The notes below the pieces were generated by a model, which was not told the DNA's origin, ran no database searches, and saw only the letters and a list, made by a program, of their open reading frames with translations. The translations under genes were made by a program, and so were the position numbers. A stretch of DNA of 64,000 bases from assembly GCF_005239225.2 (NCBI RefSeq), contig NC_133289.1:14368889-14432888 (forward strand), in the 5' to 3' direction. Origin of the DNA: Populus alba. Its lineage: Eukaryota > Streptophyta > Magnoliopsida > Malpighiales > Salicaceae. The stretch's first letter is position 1. The number at the start of each line of letters is the position of its first letter. Below are positions 10,270 through 21,300 of this stretch, one piece after another.

Positions 10270-10735
10270 TGCATTTCATATCCTACCTCCATTCGAGCGT
10301 GCCTTCGAGCCCTCGTCTTATCTCCATTCGAGCGCGCCTTCGAGCCCTCGTCTTATTTCTTTTTTAGCGCGCCTTCGAGCCCTTGACCATCAAAGGTAGT
10401 GCATTTCCTATCCTACCTCCATTTGAGCGCGCCTTCGAGCCCTCGACCATCATAGGTAGTGCATTTTCTATCCTACCTCCATTCGAGCGCGCCTTCGAGC
10501 CCTCGTCTTATTTATTTTCGAGCGCGCCTTTGAGCCCTCGTCTTATTTATTTTCGAGCGCGCCTTCGAGCCCTCGACCATCAAAGGTAGTGTATTTTCTA
10601 TCCTACCTCCATTCGAGCGCGCCTTCGAGCCCTCGACCATCAAAGGTAGTGCATTTTCTATCTTATCTCCATTCGAGCATGCCTTCGAGCCCTCGTCTTA
10701 TCTCCATTCGAGCGCGCCTTCGAGCCCTCGTCTTA
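10270..10735 (+). repeat. CpG-rich tandem array (35/60-bp composite units)
   Basis: About ten copies of the core 'gcgccttcgagccctcg' lie in units of about 35 bp or about 60 bp. The longer units add a segment with 'accatcaaaggtagtgca'. The array is rich in CpG and far less A+T-rich than its surroundings. It contains no conserved protein. Confidence 0.85.
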
Positions 10736-10756
10736 TTAAAAAAAAATCCTTGTATT

Positions 10757-11185
10757 TTTCCACTGGGCAGGTAACCCATTACAATGTGACCATCTGGGCC
10801 GGTAACCCATTACAATATACCATCCTATACTGGCAGGTAACCCATTACAATGTGACCATCTGGGCTGGTAACCCATTACAATATACCAACTGGGCAGGTA
10901 ACCCATTACAATGTGACCAACTGGGCTGGTAACCCATTACAATGTGACCAACTGGGCAGGTAACCCATTACAATGTGACCACCTGGGCAGGTAACCCATT
11001 ACAATGTGACCATCTGGGCTGGTAACCCATTACAATTTACCATCCTATACTAGGCATGTAACCCATTACAATGTGACCATTTAGGCCGGTAACCCATTAC
11101 AATATACCATCTTATATTGGGCAGGTAACTCATTACAATGTGACCATTTGGGCCGGTAACCCATTACAATATACCATCACCAAAA
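10757..11185 (+). repeat. 31-bp tandem array, about 13 copies
   Basis: The unit is built on 'ggtaacccattacaat'. Two subtypes occur: one reads gggcaggtaac and ends gtgacca, the other reads gggccggtaac or gggctggtaac and ends atatacca. They are interleaved. Units are contiguous with no unique spacers. The array lies about 230 bp before the polypurine tract. Confidence 0.9.
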
Positions 11186-11403
11186 AAAAAAAAAAAAATG
11201 GGTCGTCTCCCAAATGACTTGTTTCTTGATTTCTACATCTCTCTGTAAAGGTCATGTGTCAATCTACTGTTTTCAAAGTTTTCAAAACTAAAAAAATAAA
11301 AAAGAAGCAAAAGTTCTTTCTGTATCTAATTTTCTTTATAAATTTATTACACAAAGCTAAAAGAAAATGAAATTTTCTAATATCGTCGCATAGTAAATAT
11401 TAT

Positions 11404-11416
11404 AAAGAGGGGGAAA
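11404..11416 (+). other. Polypurine tract
   Basis: AAAGAGGGGGAAA, followed by one C, directly precedes the 3' LTR TG. This is the expected plus-strand primer. Confidence 0.8.
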
Positions 11417-11743
11417 CTGTCATAACTCAATTTTGGCCCATTGGTTTTTAATTTAATTTTTACAGGGTTTAAAATGTAAAATTAAAAGATCAGAGACTTG
11501 TTTCGATAAAAAGTGTGATTTGTCAACTTTCGTGAAAATTAAGGACTATAATGTGCTTTCGCCATTCTATCCTTATCTTTGAGACAATCCTTACTTTCGA
11601 AATAATCCTTATCTTCAAGATAATCCTTACCTTCAAGATAATGATAGTTGTTTGATTTCGAATTCGATTCTAATTCGAACTTCAAAAAAAAGAGAATGAG
11701 TTTGATTGAGACTGTACTTCTTACAAGCGATGGGACTCTTGCA

Positions 11744-11752
11744 CTATAAATA
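11744..11752 (+). promoter_or_regulatory. TATA box of the 3' LTR
   Basis: CTATAAATA is at the same LTR position as in the 5' copy. Confidence 0.55.
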
Positions 11753-12159
11753 CTGATCCCAGTCTATGCAAAAGAGGAGAGGAGGAAATTAAGGAGAGAA
11801 ACCTACAAAAGAGAGAGAAACCCTAAAAAAGGAGAAAACTCCAAAAGAAAGCTATTACCCGAAACCCTACGAAAAAAGACATTGACAAAAAAAAGGAGGG
11901 GGCACGGCAGAATCCTAGACTAGCCGCTGCTGCCCCCTCCCCCAGCCTTTTCCTCTGTTCTTCCCTGCTGAAACCAGCCATACCTTCCCCCTCCTCGGCC
12001 TTTTCCTTTTTCATCCTCCCCGCTCTCACTCTCCCCATTAACCATCGTCCTTCATCTCAGCCCCTCCATGCATCAGCAGCCAGCAAGGCGCGCCTCTTCC
12101 AGCCAGCAGCAGCAGAAGAGCTCCAGCTACAACACCAACACCAGTACCCTCTATCTTCA

Positions 12160-12549
12160 CTACTGGCCCAGAAGCTGCTGCAGCCTCAGTAGCATTGAAG
12201 TTCCTTTCTTTAATCCAGTCTGCAAGAACTCACCAAGACCACCAAACCTGTGGGACCTGACATGAGGACTTGAACTCCAATGGAGGTGGTGGTGGTGGTG
12301 AGGGTCGGATGGAAGATTGAGATCGCGAGAGAGACCAGAAGTGGAAGGTGGCGATGGGAAGTTAGTCTTCGCCTTAGCTCCACGAAGAGAACGAGCTGCA
12401 CCATCATAAGCGAGAGCAGCTTCCTCAGGTGTATCAAATGTGCCTAGCCATACCCGTGTTTGCTTCCATGGGTCATGTATTTCTGCAGCATAGCGACCCC
12501 ATGGTCTCTTTCGAACTCCCCTGCAATGTCCTTCCTTTGAAGAAGCCAT
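12160..12549 (-). CDS. Captured AP2/ERF-domain ORF inside the 3' LTR
   Basis: This is the second copy of the LTR-borne ERF ORF, also open for 129 codons. It differs from the first at three bases: R5K, one Arg-to-His after the His run, and one silent change in the Asp codon of the DLNLP motif. The AP2/ERF domain is unchanged, including His in the EIRDP position and Cys before RGVR, so those changes predate the insertion. LTRs are copied from one template at insertion, so the two copies show how little this ORF has changed since then. Confidence 0.8.
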   Translation of the reverse strand: MASSKEGHCRGVRKRPWGRYAAEIHDPWKQTRVWLGTFDTPEEAALAYDGAARSLRGAKAKTNFPSPPSTSGLSRDLNLPSDPHHHHHLHWSSSPHVRSHRFGGLGEFLQTGLKKGTSMLLRLQQLLGQ

Positions 12550-12874
12550 GAAAGGAAGGGAGCAGAAAGGGATGATTAAAATGAAAAGAAAACCAGAAGA
12601 GTGAGAAGGAAAATGGATGAGCGTAGTAGAGACAAGGAGAGCACGGGAAGAAGACCAGGGGAAGAATGAAGAGAAAACAAAGGAGAAGAAAACGTTTCAG
12701 CTGGCCAGCCCTCCATCACCGTCATCTTCATCTTCAAGTGCAGCAACACAATGAAGAGAAAACAGAGGAGAAGAAAACATTTCAGCTGGCCAGCCCTCCA
12801 TCCTCGTCATCTTCATCTTCAAGTGCAGCAACAGGTAAGCTTCAGTTTTGCATTTTAATTACAATGTTTCTATA

Positions 12875-13273
12875 ACAGGCGTGCGTGAACAGTTCAGGCA
12901 TGCCTGCAGGTAAAAAAAAAAACAGAAAAATAAAAAAGTAAAAAGGTAAAAAAGTAAAAATAAAAAAATATGTATGCGTGAATAAAGACAATATAAATTT
13001 ATTGGTTTATTCATTGACGCCAGAGTCAGGAATAAAAATACCGATTTAAATTTATATTATTCTTTCATTGTATTTTATTTTAGTTTACTAGAAACATAAA
13101 AAGATTGTGCATGCGTAAAAATAAATTTATTTTATTTGTTTATTCACTGACGCCAGAGTCAGGAATAAAAAAAATATTGATCTAATTTATTTTATAGCTA
13201 CGTAATATTTACCAACGCCAGAGTTGGAAATATTCGTAGTTGAATATTCATTGGCGCCAGAGTCAGGAATATT
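12875..13273 (+). other. Five-hairpin structured region (3' LTR copy)
   Basis: The four GCCAGA-loop hairpins (about 13006-13036, 13139-13169, 13198-13239 and 13243-13273) are identical to the 5' LTR set. The GC-rich hairpin (12875-12907) has lost one or two pairs. Confidence 0.65.
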
Positions 13274-13564
13274 ATAAGCAAATTTTCATACCATAAACTA
13301 ATAAACATTTAGCAATTTAAGACGAAACTAGCAATGCAGCCTGTTTCAAGCAGGACGTTTAAGGGGTGATAATATCTTCCCTTTTATGTAACTAGTCCCG
13401 AACCATAGAATCTCTGTTGACCAGTTAGGGTTCCTAGTGACCATAATACTAGGTGGCGACTCCTTAAACAAATAATATTGCTCATTAAAGAACAGGATGC
13501 CAGATATCCGTTCTTTCCAAAGATTTAAATAATTTTTAAGGCCGCCGCGATGTCGGTTGTGACA

Positions 13565-14299
13565 CCAATAATTAGAATTAAAGCATGCAATAATTTTATT
13601 ATGTATATTAATATGCTATTATGCATGATGAATGATTATAGACATTAAAAACCAATGTGATTGGGCCTTTATTTAATGGTTGTAATTTTATTAAATAGGA
13701 TCTGTATGTCTTGTCTTGTCTCTATTTTTTCTTCTGGGTTATATTTCTTCCTTAAATATAACTCAAATTTTCTTAATTAATTATGTAAATATTATATAAC
13801 TTAAAAATATAGAAATTTAGATAGGAAATTATTGTATAATCCAAGACGAAGAAAGAAATGGCAATGAAGGCTACAACTGAAGTGCTTGCAATGGACTTAT
13901 GAAGACTTGTTTCAACTACTTAAGATTTGACTATTTAATTTCCTTCAGTGGCTCGGGGAAATTAGCTTAGATATGTCAATAATCGTCTAATTAGAATGGC
14001 ATACTAAGGGTATATGTTTATATATAAATTGTTATGTAAGAACATGAATAGTTGCCTTCCAATTTTATATGCATAAAACTAAAGTTCTATTCATAGATAA
14101 TTTGTTGAGTCACTCAAGGTTACCATTAATCGAATATGTTTAATCGAACATGTCATGCATCAATGATACAAAGACCCCTGATGGAAACTGTTAATGACAT
14201 GTAGCTCATAATTTATGAGTCTACCAATTACTTGAAAGTAATATATAATATTTATTCCAATAGATGACTTGAAGTTATGGACTTCATGTACTAACCAAG
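13565..14299. other. Flanking A+T-rich DNA, no gene seen
   Basis: Sequence between the 3' LTR and the first recognisable copia motif. It is probably upstream pol or older repeat sequence too decayed to identify. Confidence 0.4.
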
Positions 14300-14721
14300 T
14301 TTAGAACTTGGTTGATCCACCTGAAGGGATAAAATCTAATAGATCTAAATGAGACTTTAAAAGAAAGACTAACATGAAAGGCAATGTACAAATATACTAT
14401 GCAAGCTTTAAGGAGTATGAATATCTAATTTTGATGGTATATTCAACATATTTAATTTTTATCAAAAATATGGATAAACCTTGTGTTTACAAAAAGTTAG
14501 CAAGAATGGTGTCGTTTTCCCAGTATTATATATAGATGACATATTTAAAAATAACATATCTTTTATTTAATCAATAAGTTGGTTGTGCTAGAATTTCTCC
14601 ATAAAAAAAATTAAAAGAACCAACCTATATATTGAATATAGAAATCTATAGAGATAGATCTAGAAGGTTGCATGGAATTCTTATCTAAAAACATGTGTTC
14701 CAAGACATAGATTGAGATATA

Positions 14722-14762
<41 letters not shown>

Positions 14763-15490
14763 TGGAAATGGTATTCTATACTTAGCTATAGAATTCATCA
14801 ATGGAGAAGATAAATTAGAAGTTCAAAATTGTTTGAATTAAGATTTTTTTCAATGAAATATTGGAAAAATAATAAATACCAATCAATATATATTTTACTC
14901 TAAATGGTAGTGCTCTAAGTTGAAAGAAATACAAAGAAGAGAGCACAACTGATTGTAGAACTGATAAGAGTGCACCTCCACGTTTAAGAAAACAATGAGA
15001 TTGTTTGAATTAAAAAATTCATCAATGAACTAGGTTGGTTCCTAGCACTGTTGAGAGAAAAATTGATTCTACAACTGAATAAGAGTACACCTCCACATTT
15101 AAGAAAACAAAGAGCTTGTTTGAATCAAAAAAATCATCAATGAACTAGGTTGGTTCCTAGCATTGTTAAGAGAACAATTGATTCTATAACTGAATAAGAG
15201 TACACCTCCACATTTAAAGAAACAAAGAGGTTGTTTGAATCAAAAGATACATTAATGAACTAGGTTGGTTCCTAGCATTGTTGATTCAATTGCCCTATAT
15301 AGTAAAAACAATGAAGTCATTGCATAAGTAAAGGAACCAATATCTCATCAATGATCCAAACAAGTACTTAAGAAATTTAATTTCATTTGATAAATTAATA
15401 AAATAAAAGATGTAAAGATAGAGTGAGTACCCATCAAAGAGAATCTAGAAAATCATCCTATTAAGTTACTATCCATGTGGAAGCATTAAT
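14300..15490 (+). pseudogene. Decayed Ty1/copia reverse transcriptase-RNase H
   Basis: Broken-frame translation gives MDKPCVYKK at about 14470. The reverse transcriptase catalytic motif YIDDI follows at 14527-14543, then an YILNIEIYRDRSRRL-like stretch at about 14625-14675. After an insertion of repeats, RNase H-like sequence appears at 15307-15489: VKEPISHQ, DVKIE, VPIKEN and LSMWKH. The order matches a copia pol C-terminus. Stops and frameshifts are many, so it is inactive. It lies next to the 9.4-kb gag-only element, which probably inserted into or beside it. Confidence 0.8.
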
Positions 15491-15625
15491 GTTACATTGA
15501 ATATAGAAATCTATAAAGATAGATCTAGAAGGTTGCATGGAATTCTTATCCAAAAACATGTGTTCAAAGACACGGATTGAGATATATATGTGTGTGTGTG
15601 TGATGAAAATGGTATTCTACAATAT
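14634..15625 (+). repeat. Direct repeat pair of about 135 bp inside the copia remnant
   Basis: About 14634-14775 and 15495-15625 share 'atagatctagaaggttgc' and a TG-rich microsatellite, followed by 'aaatggtattcta'. The second copy has been joined on after the RNase H end, about 860 bp downstream. The first contains (TG)n(GA)n at 14721-14762. Confidence 0.8.
14941..15290 (+). repeat. Three-copy 115-bp tandem repeat
   Basis: Units begin near 14951, 15065 and 15180. Each contains 'acctccac', 'aaagagcttgtttgaat'-type sequence, and 'gaactaggttggttccta'. It interrupts the copia pol remnant. Confidence 0.85.
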
Positions 15626-15669
15626 GGTATTAGATACAAGAGCGATGTACTTTAGTGCAAGTAGGAGAT

Positions 15670-17240
15670 TGTTAGTTTAATATGTATTGTAGTCAATCGA
15701 TTGATTACACGTGGCATTGTTATATTTATGTAAATACATATTTATTATTAATAAAAGCTTAATTTATCTTTAATATTCATATAATATTAGATTAATGAAT
15801 CTAAAATAAAGATAAAGTCCATAAGATAAAAATATTTTACAAAAAAATTATAAAGTTGTTATAATTATGAAATTTCTATTACATCAAACCATTGTTTCTA
15901 AAATGTTCCTCGTCGATGCTCTCTTAAATACTGAATATTCATTATAGCCATAAGGACTTATATATATTATATTCTTTCTTTTTATGAAAGGAAGCGGTAG
16001 TTCTTATAAGCTGACATACCTAGAACTAATATGTAGGTGTTTGTCTTAAGACATGGACATTGAACTGACTTATATAAAAGTTTCATATGGAAAGATCACA
16101 TATCTCTATAGAAAGGCTCATGTGATGGTTGTGTAAGTGATCATTTGACTTAAGATCATTAAATCATCTTATATAGAGAATGTTATAATTTGATCCTATT
16201 ACATCTTATCTTAAACGAGGCAACGAAAGGGCAAACGTTGGATATAACATAAACTATATGAAAGTATTTAAGTGATCAAGAGAGAATTCTTCACTATATG
16301 TTAATTAAAGAAATTGTTCCATCTATTCTTAAATGGTATTAATTGAGAAATCTTTGACAAAAGTGAAATGAGATTTGAAATTTATTCAAACGATCAATAA
16401 CTATCATAAAGAATAAATATAATTTAACATGGAAGATATACTCCTTGCTTTTATGTTAAATCAAAACATTATTGATGAAAAGATATTAACAACAATAAGA
16501 AACCAGTCATTAAAAAGTTAAGTCAAACAAACAATGACTTTTCTAATATTTAGAAATCATGAAATGTTGTTAAATAATACATCTGATCTTCAAATATAAA
16601 TTAATCAATTATTAAATTAATAATAAATTAAATTATTTAACTTATTTAATTAGAATTATAATTTATATTTGGGTTAACATATTAGTTATAAATTATACTA
16701 AAATTATTTAATTAAGTATAACTTGATTTAAATATATTTTAGAAATTAAATACTTGAATATAATTAATACAAGGATTATATTTATAGACCTAAAAAAATC
16801 AAGTAAAAACTTGATTAAGTTGATTTCTAAAATTATTCTAAATTGATATATGGATATTATTTAAGAGGCAAATTAATATTTTGTCAATTATAAGGTTTTT
16901 TCAAATTTTTTTATAAATAGTAAATTATACCTCTTATTTAGTGTGGTTGTCTATTAGATAAAAAAAAAACTATATAAACACAATATGAGAACTAGCACTT
17001 TGGGTATAGCAATTCCTCTCTTCTAAATTTCTAAATAAAGGTTTAGGAGATTTCTCACAAATAGATCATATGAATTAACATTGAAAACTAGATAATTGAA
17101 CAGCTTGTAATTGACGGCAATTTGACCTTTAAAATATTATTTTTTCAGATAATAAATCTCTCTACAATTTTAAATCTATCTAACAAGAACTTAAATACTC
17201 CCGAATAACTTCGTTTCATAATTTTCACGTATAATATTCA
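15670..17240 (+). repeat. Putative 3' LTR of the copia remnant
   Basis: It starts TGTTAG directly after a purine-rich 'gcaagtaggagat', the usual copia polypurine-LTR junction. A TATA-like 'actatataaacac' lies at about 16968. The 3' boundary is uncertain because no second LTR was found for comparison. Confidence 0.5.
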
Positions 17241-18376
17241 CAAAACCAACTAACTTCAAAAAAAAGTGCGGGCCATCTAATTTTTATGCACCTCTGTACT
17301 CCTCACCTTCGGCCCTCTTGAAATTTTCATCTCTTTCAACCTTCTCTTTCTCCATCTACATTTTTGCAACATTCGACTTGTTTTGGTTATGCTGAGAAGG
17401 TGGGTTTAGGCCAAATGGGTCAAAATCTTTTTTTTTTTTTTTTTTCACAGTATAACTGTCTGACTTTGAAGACCACATTAAGGATCAATTCCTTGATTCC
17501 ATCTCGTCTACATATCAGCTGTTGCTAAAAGTAAAATCACATACGGGAAACAACCTACTGGTAATGTAGGCATAAAAGACCACCAACTAAGGGCTGTTTA
17601 TTTTTCAAACATACCAAAAGTAACCAGAAAGTTTAGTAACATTTCCCTCATCTATTTTTAAAAGTCAAATTCAAAACCAGAAACAGAAAGCTTTTTTTGT
17701 TCTTTCAAAGACGTGAAAAACCAGTCGAAATACCTCCAAACCGGTGGTTGACAAAAATAATAACAATGAATTCATAAGCTTGATTGTATTCATAACCAAT
17801 CAAGTTTTCTGTTTCCAGAAACTGCGAAGGATACCAAACCCCTTAACTTTTTGACAAAGGCAACCCCATCCTATGAAAAATAACCAGTATTGAATGAAGC
17901 ATTTAGACTGCAGAGACAATCAGCAAGTAGGAACAGGATCAATACACTAACAGGAAAAAATGTTTCTGCTTTTAGTTCAAGGATCAAACTTGAAATTTCA
18001 TATTCCATTAAAAATCATAAATTTGCTCTTTGCTTTTAACAATGTAAATAGAACAAGAAAATCCCTAGTATCTAAAGATACAATCTATGATGGTAACTGC
18101 ATGTAATCATAGAAACCATATCCTGTGCATTTGTAAGGCTCGGCAACTTATACCACTGGATTTGAATTATGGTTGAAGCAGAAACACTACTATGTAATAT
18201 ATTAATTACGAGGGAAATAAATCGAATCCTGGTCAGTTCCAACAACCAGGCCCAAATACTACCTAGAGACTGCATCAGCACTGAAGTCAGAATGAGCATT
18301 GTAGTAGTGTTGCAGAAATTCTGTAGCGTCGTACCTTGGGCCAGTCTTCAGAGCTAAAATGTCTTTACATTTCTTT
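17241..18376. other. 3' flank of the TCX gene
   Basis: No coding feature was seen. It should include the 3' UTR of the minus-strand TCX gene, but I could not fix a polyadenylation site. A T-run is at about 17428-17445. Confidence 0.4.
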
Positions 18377-21300
18377 TCAAGACTTCAGCTTGTTATCTCC
18401 ATTTTGTGGGAGGCTAGGAATTTTTCTAAGATCACTGCTAGAGGTGGCAACTATAGAAGTAACCATCTGGGCTGGTTTGGCAGTTGCTGGAACTTTAACA
18501 ACCCCATTGCTAAAGGGTCCCTGCTGACTCCCTGTTCCAGTTCTGGTATTTGCTAAACCTTTGCTGGATGGACCTTTTTCATTCCCCAGCTCAGTTCTGG
18601 CTGATGATGAACACTTCGTTTCTGTTGAAATTTCACAATATTTGAAGCAATTAAAGATATAATTCACTAATTATAAGAACATTGATCACAACTATGAATC
18701 TGAAATCCATGGCACCTTACAATGGAGCAGCTAAAGACAACCCTTGAAATCAGAAAGCCCAAACCATCACAATTGACTAACTGAAAAGGTAAGTTGCATA
18801 ACAAGTGGCATATGTAATTACAATAGCTGATTGCAGTTAATTGCACATCCACAGGAGTACACCCTAAAGGTAAGTTACGTAACAAGTGGCATATGTAATT
18901 ACAGTAGCTGATTGTAGTTAATTGCACATCCACAAGAGTACACCCTAAAGGTTTGACCTTCCAATTCCAACTATGGAGGTCCTGAGTTCAAAACTTCAAA
19001 GCCAGTGGAGAACATGTGTAGGGTTTATGGGGTGGAAGAGGGCTATTCCCATTGTAACCCTAGGGCCAATGCGCCTCCCAATGTAAGAAACAAATTCTAG
19101 TAAATGAAAATTTCTGATTGAAAAGAGGCTATTTGTCTTTTGTACACTAAGAGAAAACAACTATCTGTAACTTCCATTAAGGTGATATATTTTCAAATTT
19201 AACAAAGTAACAATAAGAATTAAAAAGCAATGTTTATTTTGGAGAAATGTTTGATAAAATAAACAACTTAGCAATATGTATGATGACATACTAGTTTCTT
19301 GTAAAACATTAGTATATCATCTAAAAATACTAGACCTGGCATTTCCCTTTTCTAGAGCCATTAGTGTATAAAACTTTGGCAAAAGGAGAGAAACTTGCCT
19401 TTTATTTCCCCGAATGTGATCAGCTTATTAAGGCAATCTCGAAACTTCGATAAAACAATTCTTTCTTGCTCTGCATAAGCCTCTGTCATGCCTTGTCCAC
19501 AAGGAAGTTGTGAAGAACTGTTGCAGGCATGGCCCATCAACCCATTGGGGGAAGCAGCAGCCATAAAGATCGTATCTTGTTCATCGCACATCAATGCCAA
19601 CGTCCCAGGAGACATTGGCCTTCCTTTTGGCATATCAACACCATCTAAGCTGGAATCATCAGGGCCTCCTTCATCAGCATGGTTTGTACTCGAACAATCA
19701 TTAGAAACAATTTTATCAGCATCAAATTCCTTCTGGCTCTGCAACCTTTCTTGGGTAGATGAAGCAAGAAAAGTGTCTCTTTGATCTTCTACTCGCTTTT
19801 TCATTGAATTTCTTTGGTCTGGATATGCAAGAATTTCAAAGGAAAGCCCAATCATTAGATATTGGTTGCAGTACTCGCATTTCTTGTTTCATAACATGTC
19901 AACATTCTCAAGGAACACCCATTTCAAAGGAAAGCCCAATCATTAGATATTGGTTGCAGTACTCGCATTTCTTGTTTCATAACATGTCAACATTCTCAAG
20001 GAACACCCATTTGTCAGACCAGCTATAGCTCTGTACAATTCAGTGTTTATTTTTCAAGAATAGAATAAGGCTACAGAGCATTAACATATTTACAATGGAC
20101 AAGTAGTTGGACTTTTTTGTATATCTAATTAGTTAGGAGTACTTGGTTTACCATAAAAAAATTGCAAATAGTAACAAATATGAAGCTGACTGCTTCTCAC
20201 ATGGTGGAGGAAATGTGATAAACTACATCAAGTCCCAGCCCCTCCTGTTGCAAACCAACTTTTTGAAAATCTCAGACATAGAGGTTTAAACATCACAAGC
20301 TAACCCTGGGAACATAGCTCAAAAAGATGAGCAGTAGCAAACCAAACTGGACACAGAAATCACAGATAATCTAGTCAGTTTTGAAAATACACATTCAGAA
20401 GAAAGTTGCTGGGTTGAAAAGAGCAGAATATTAAGGACAGGGAAAAGAACATACAAAAAAGTGCAGACATGCATGGCCACAAGCATCTCATACAACTTTA
20501 GGAGACCAAGAAGGGATGCAGCATGGGAACAGAACACTTGTTATATGGAGTATCGAGTGGAAAGCAGACATGGAAGATATCTTCTGTTGCAGGTGAATAA
20601 TGGAGCAACCTGTCTCATTGGGGGGTGGGGGGGGGTGGTTGACAGCTTTAAAGCATGATCTGGGAAATTCTAACACTGACTTGCTAGAGAAGGCTCAGAA
20701 AGCTGAATGCATGCAGCTCAGCCAAAACTAAGGGATACACTTGTTAGAACAAGTCAGCAGTTGGAAAATATAATCAAGAGTTCTAATAAATAAAGCATGG
20801 AAAACAAATTTGAGCTATTCTGATACTCAAATCAAAGGAATATCATGCAAATGAGCAAATGCAATACAAAGCATAAAAGAACATGTTGTCCTTCTACATT
20901 CAGAACCAGTGGCTTGAATATGTTGAAGCTGTGAGTGGTAGCTTGCTTAACAGGGGATCAGCTAGTTCTAATGTGACTGCTTCTGCAATTAGGAGCTGGT
21001 GTGTTCCTGCTCAAGGTTTTTTCATTTTAAGGTGGATGCCTCTTGGAATAATCAGTCACCCAGTGGTGGTTTGGGAATGGTTTTGCATGATAGTCAAGGC
21101 TCTTTTGTAGCTGTGGAGCTATTTTCTGCAAGTGAGTTTCTAATCCAAAGATGATGGAGGCTTTAGCTATTAAGGAAGCTCTTTCCTGGTTAATAGAAAA
21201 AGGTTGGCATAATATGGTAATTGAGTGCAATTGTTTGGATCTCATAAAGGAAATTAATCACGACGGACCAGTCTTGTGGTATAGAGCTCATAGTTTTTTA

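Larger units (their letters stand above)
4158..13564 (+). mobile_element. Non-autonomous Tat-like LTR retrotransposon carrying an ERF gene in its LTRs
   Basis: Two direct repeats of about 2.15 kb begin TGTCATAACTC and end GACA. The internal 5.1 kb begins with a tRNA-primer-like site at 6311 and ends with a purine tract at 11404-11416. The flanks are tcaat (4153-4157) and ccaat (13565-13569), an imperfect 5-bp target duplication. The only retroviral domain is gag (6830-7870); no reverse transcriptase, RNase H or integrase motif was found in any frame between the LTRs. The gag resembles that of the Tat/Ogre group of Ty3/gypsy elements, so the copy is best described as a gag-only (TR-GAG or LARD-like) derivative needing pol in trans. 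By hand count the LTRs differ at about 40 positions (around 2%), which suggests a fairly recent insertion. Confidence 0.88.
11418..13564 (+). repeat. 3' LTR
   Basis: It is the near-identical partner of 4158-6307, with the same ERF ORF, duplication, donor-like site and hairpins. Its TATA box (11744-11752) could drive transcription out of the element into the downstream copia remnant. Differences from the 5' LTR are mostly transitions, many at CpG sites, as expected of methylated DNA. Confidence 0.9.

Noticed and set aside
10270..11185. CRISPR-like array
   Set aside because: Units are contiguous with no unique spacers, and the DNA is plant nuclear; these are minisatellites inside a retrotransposon.
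4158..13564. Segmental tandem duplication of a normal ERF gene
   Set aside because: The repeats start TG and end CA, are bounded by a primer site and a polypurine tract, enclose a gag, and have a near 5-bp flanking duplication; these are LTRs.
18940..19080. SINE or tRNA-like element in a TCX intron
   Set aside because: A B-box-like word is present, but no convincing A box at the right distance, no ends and no target duplication.
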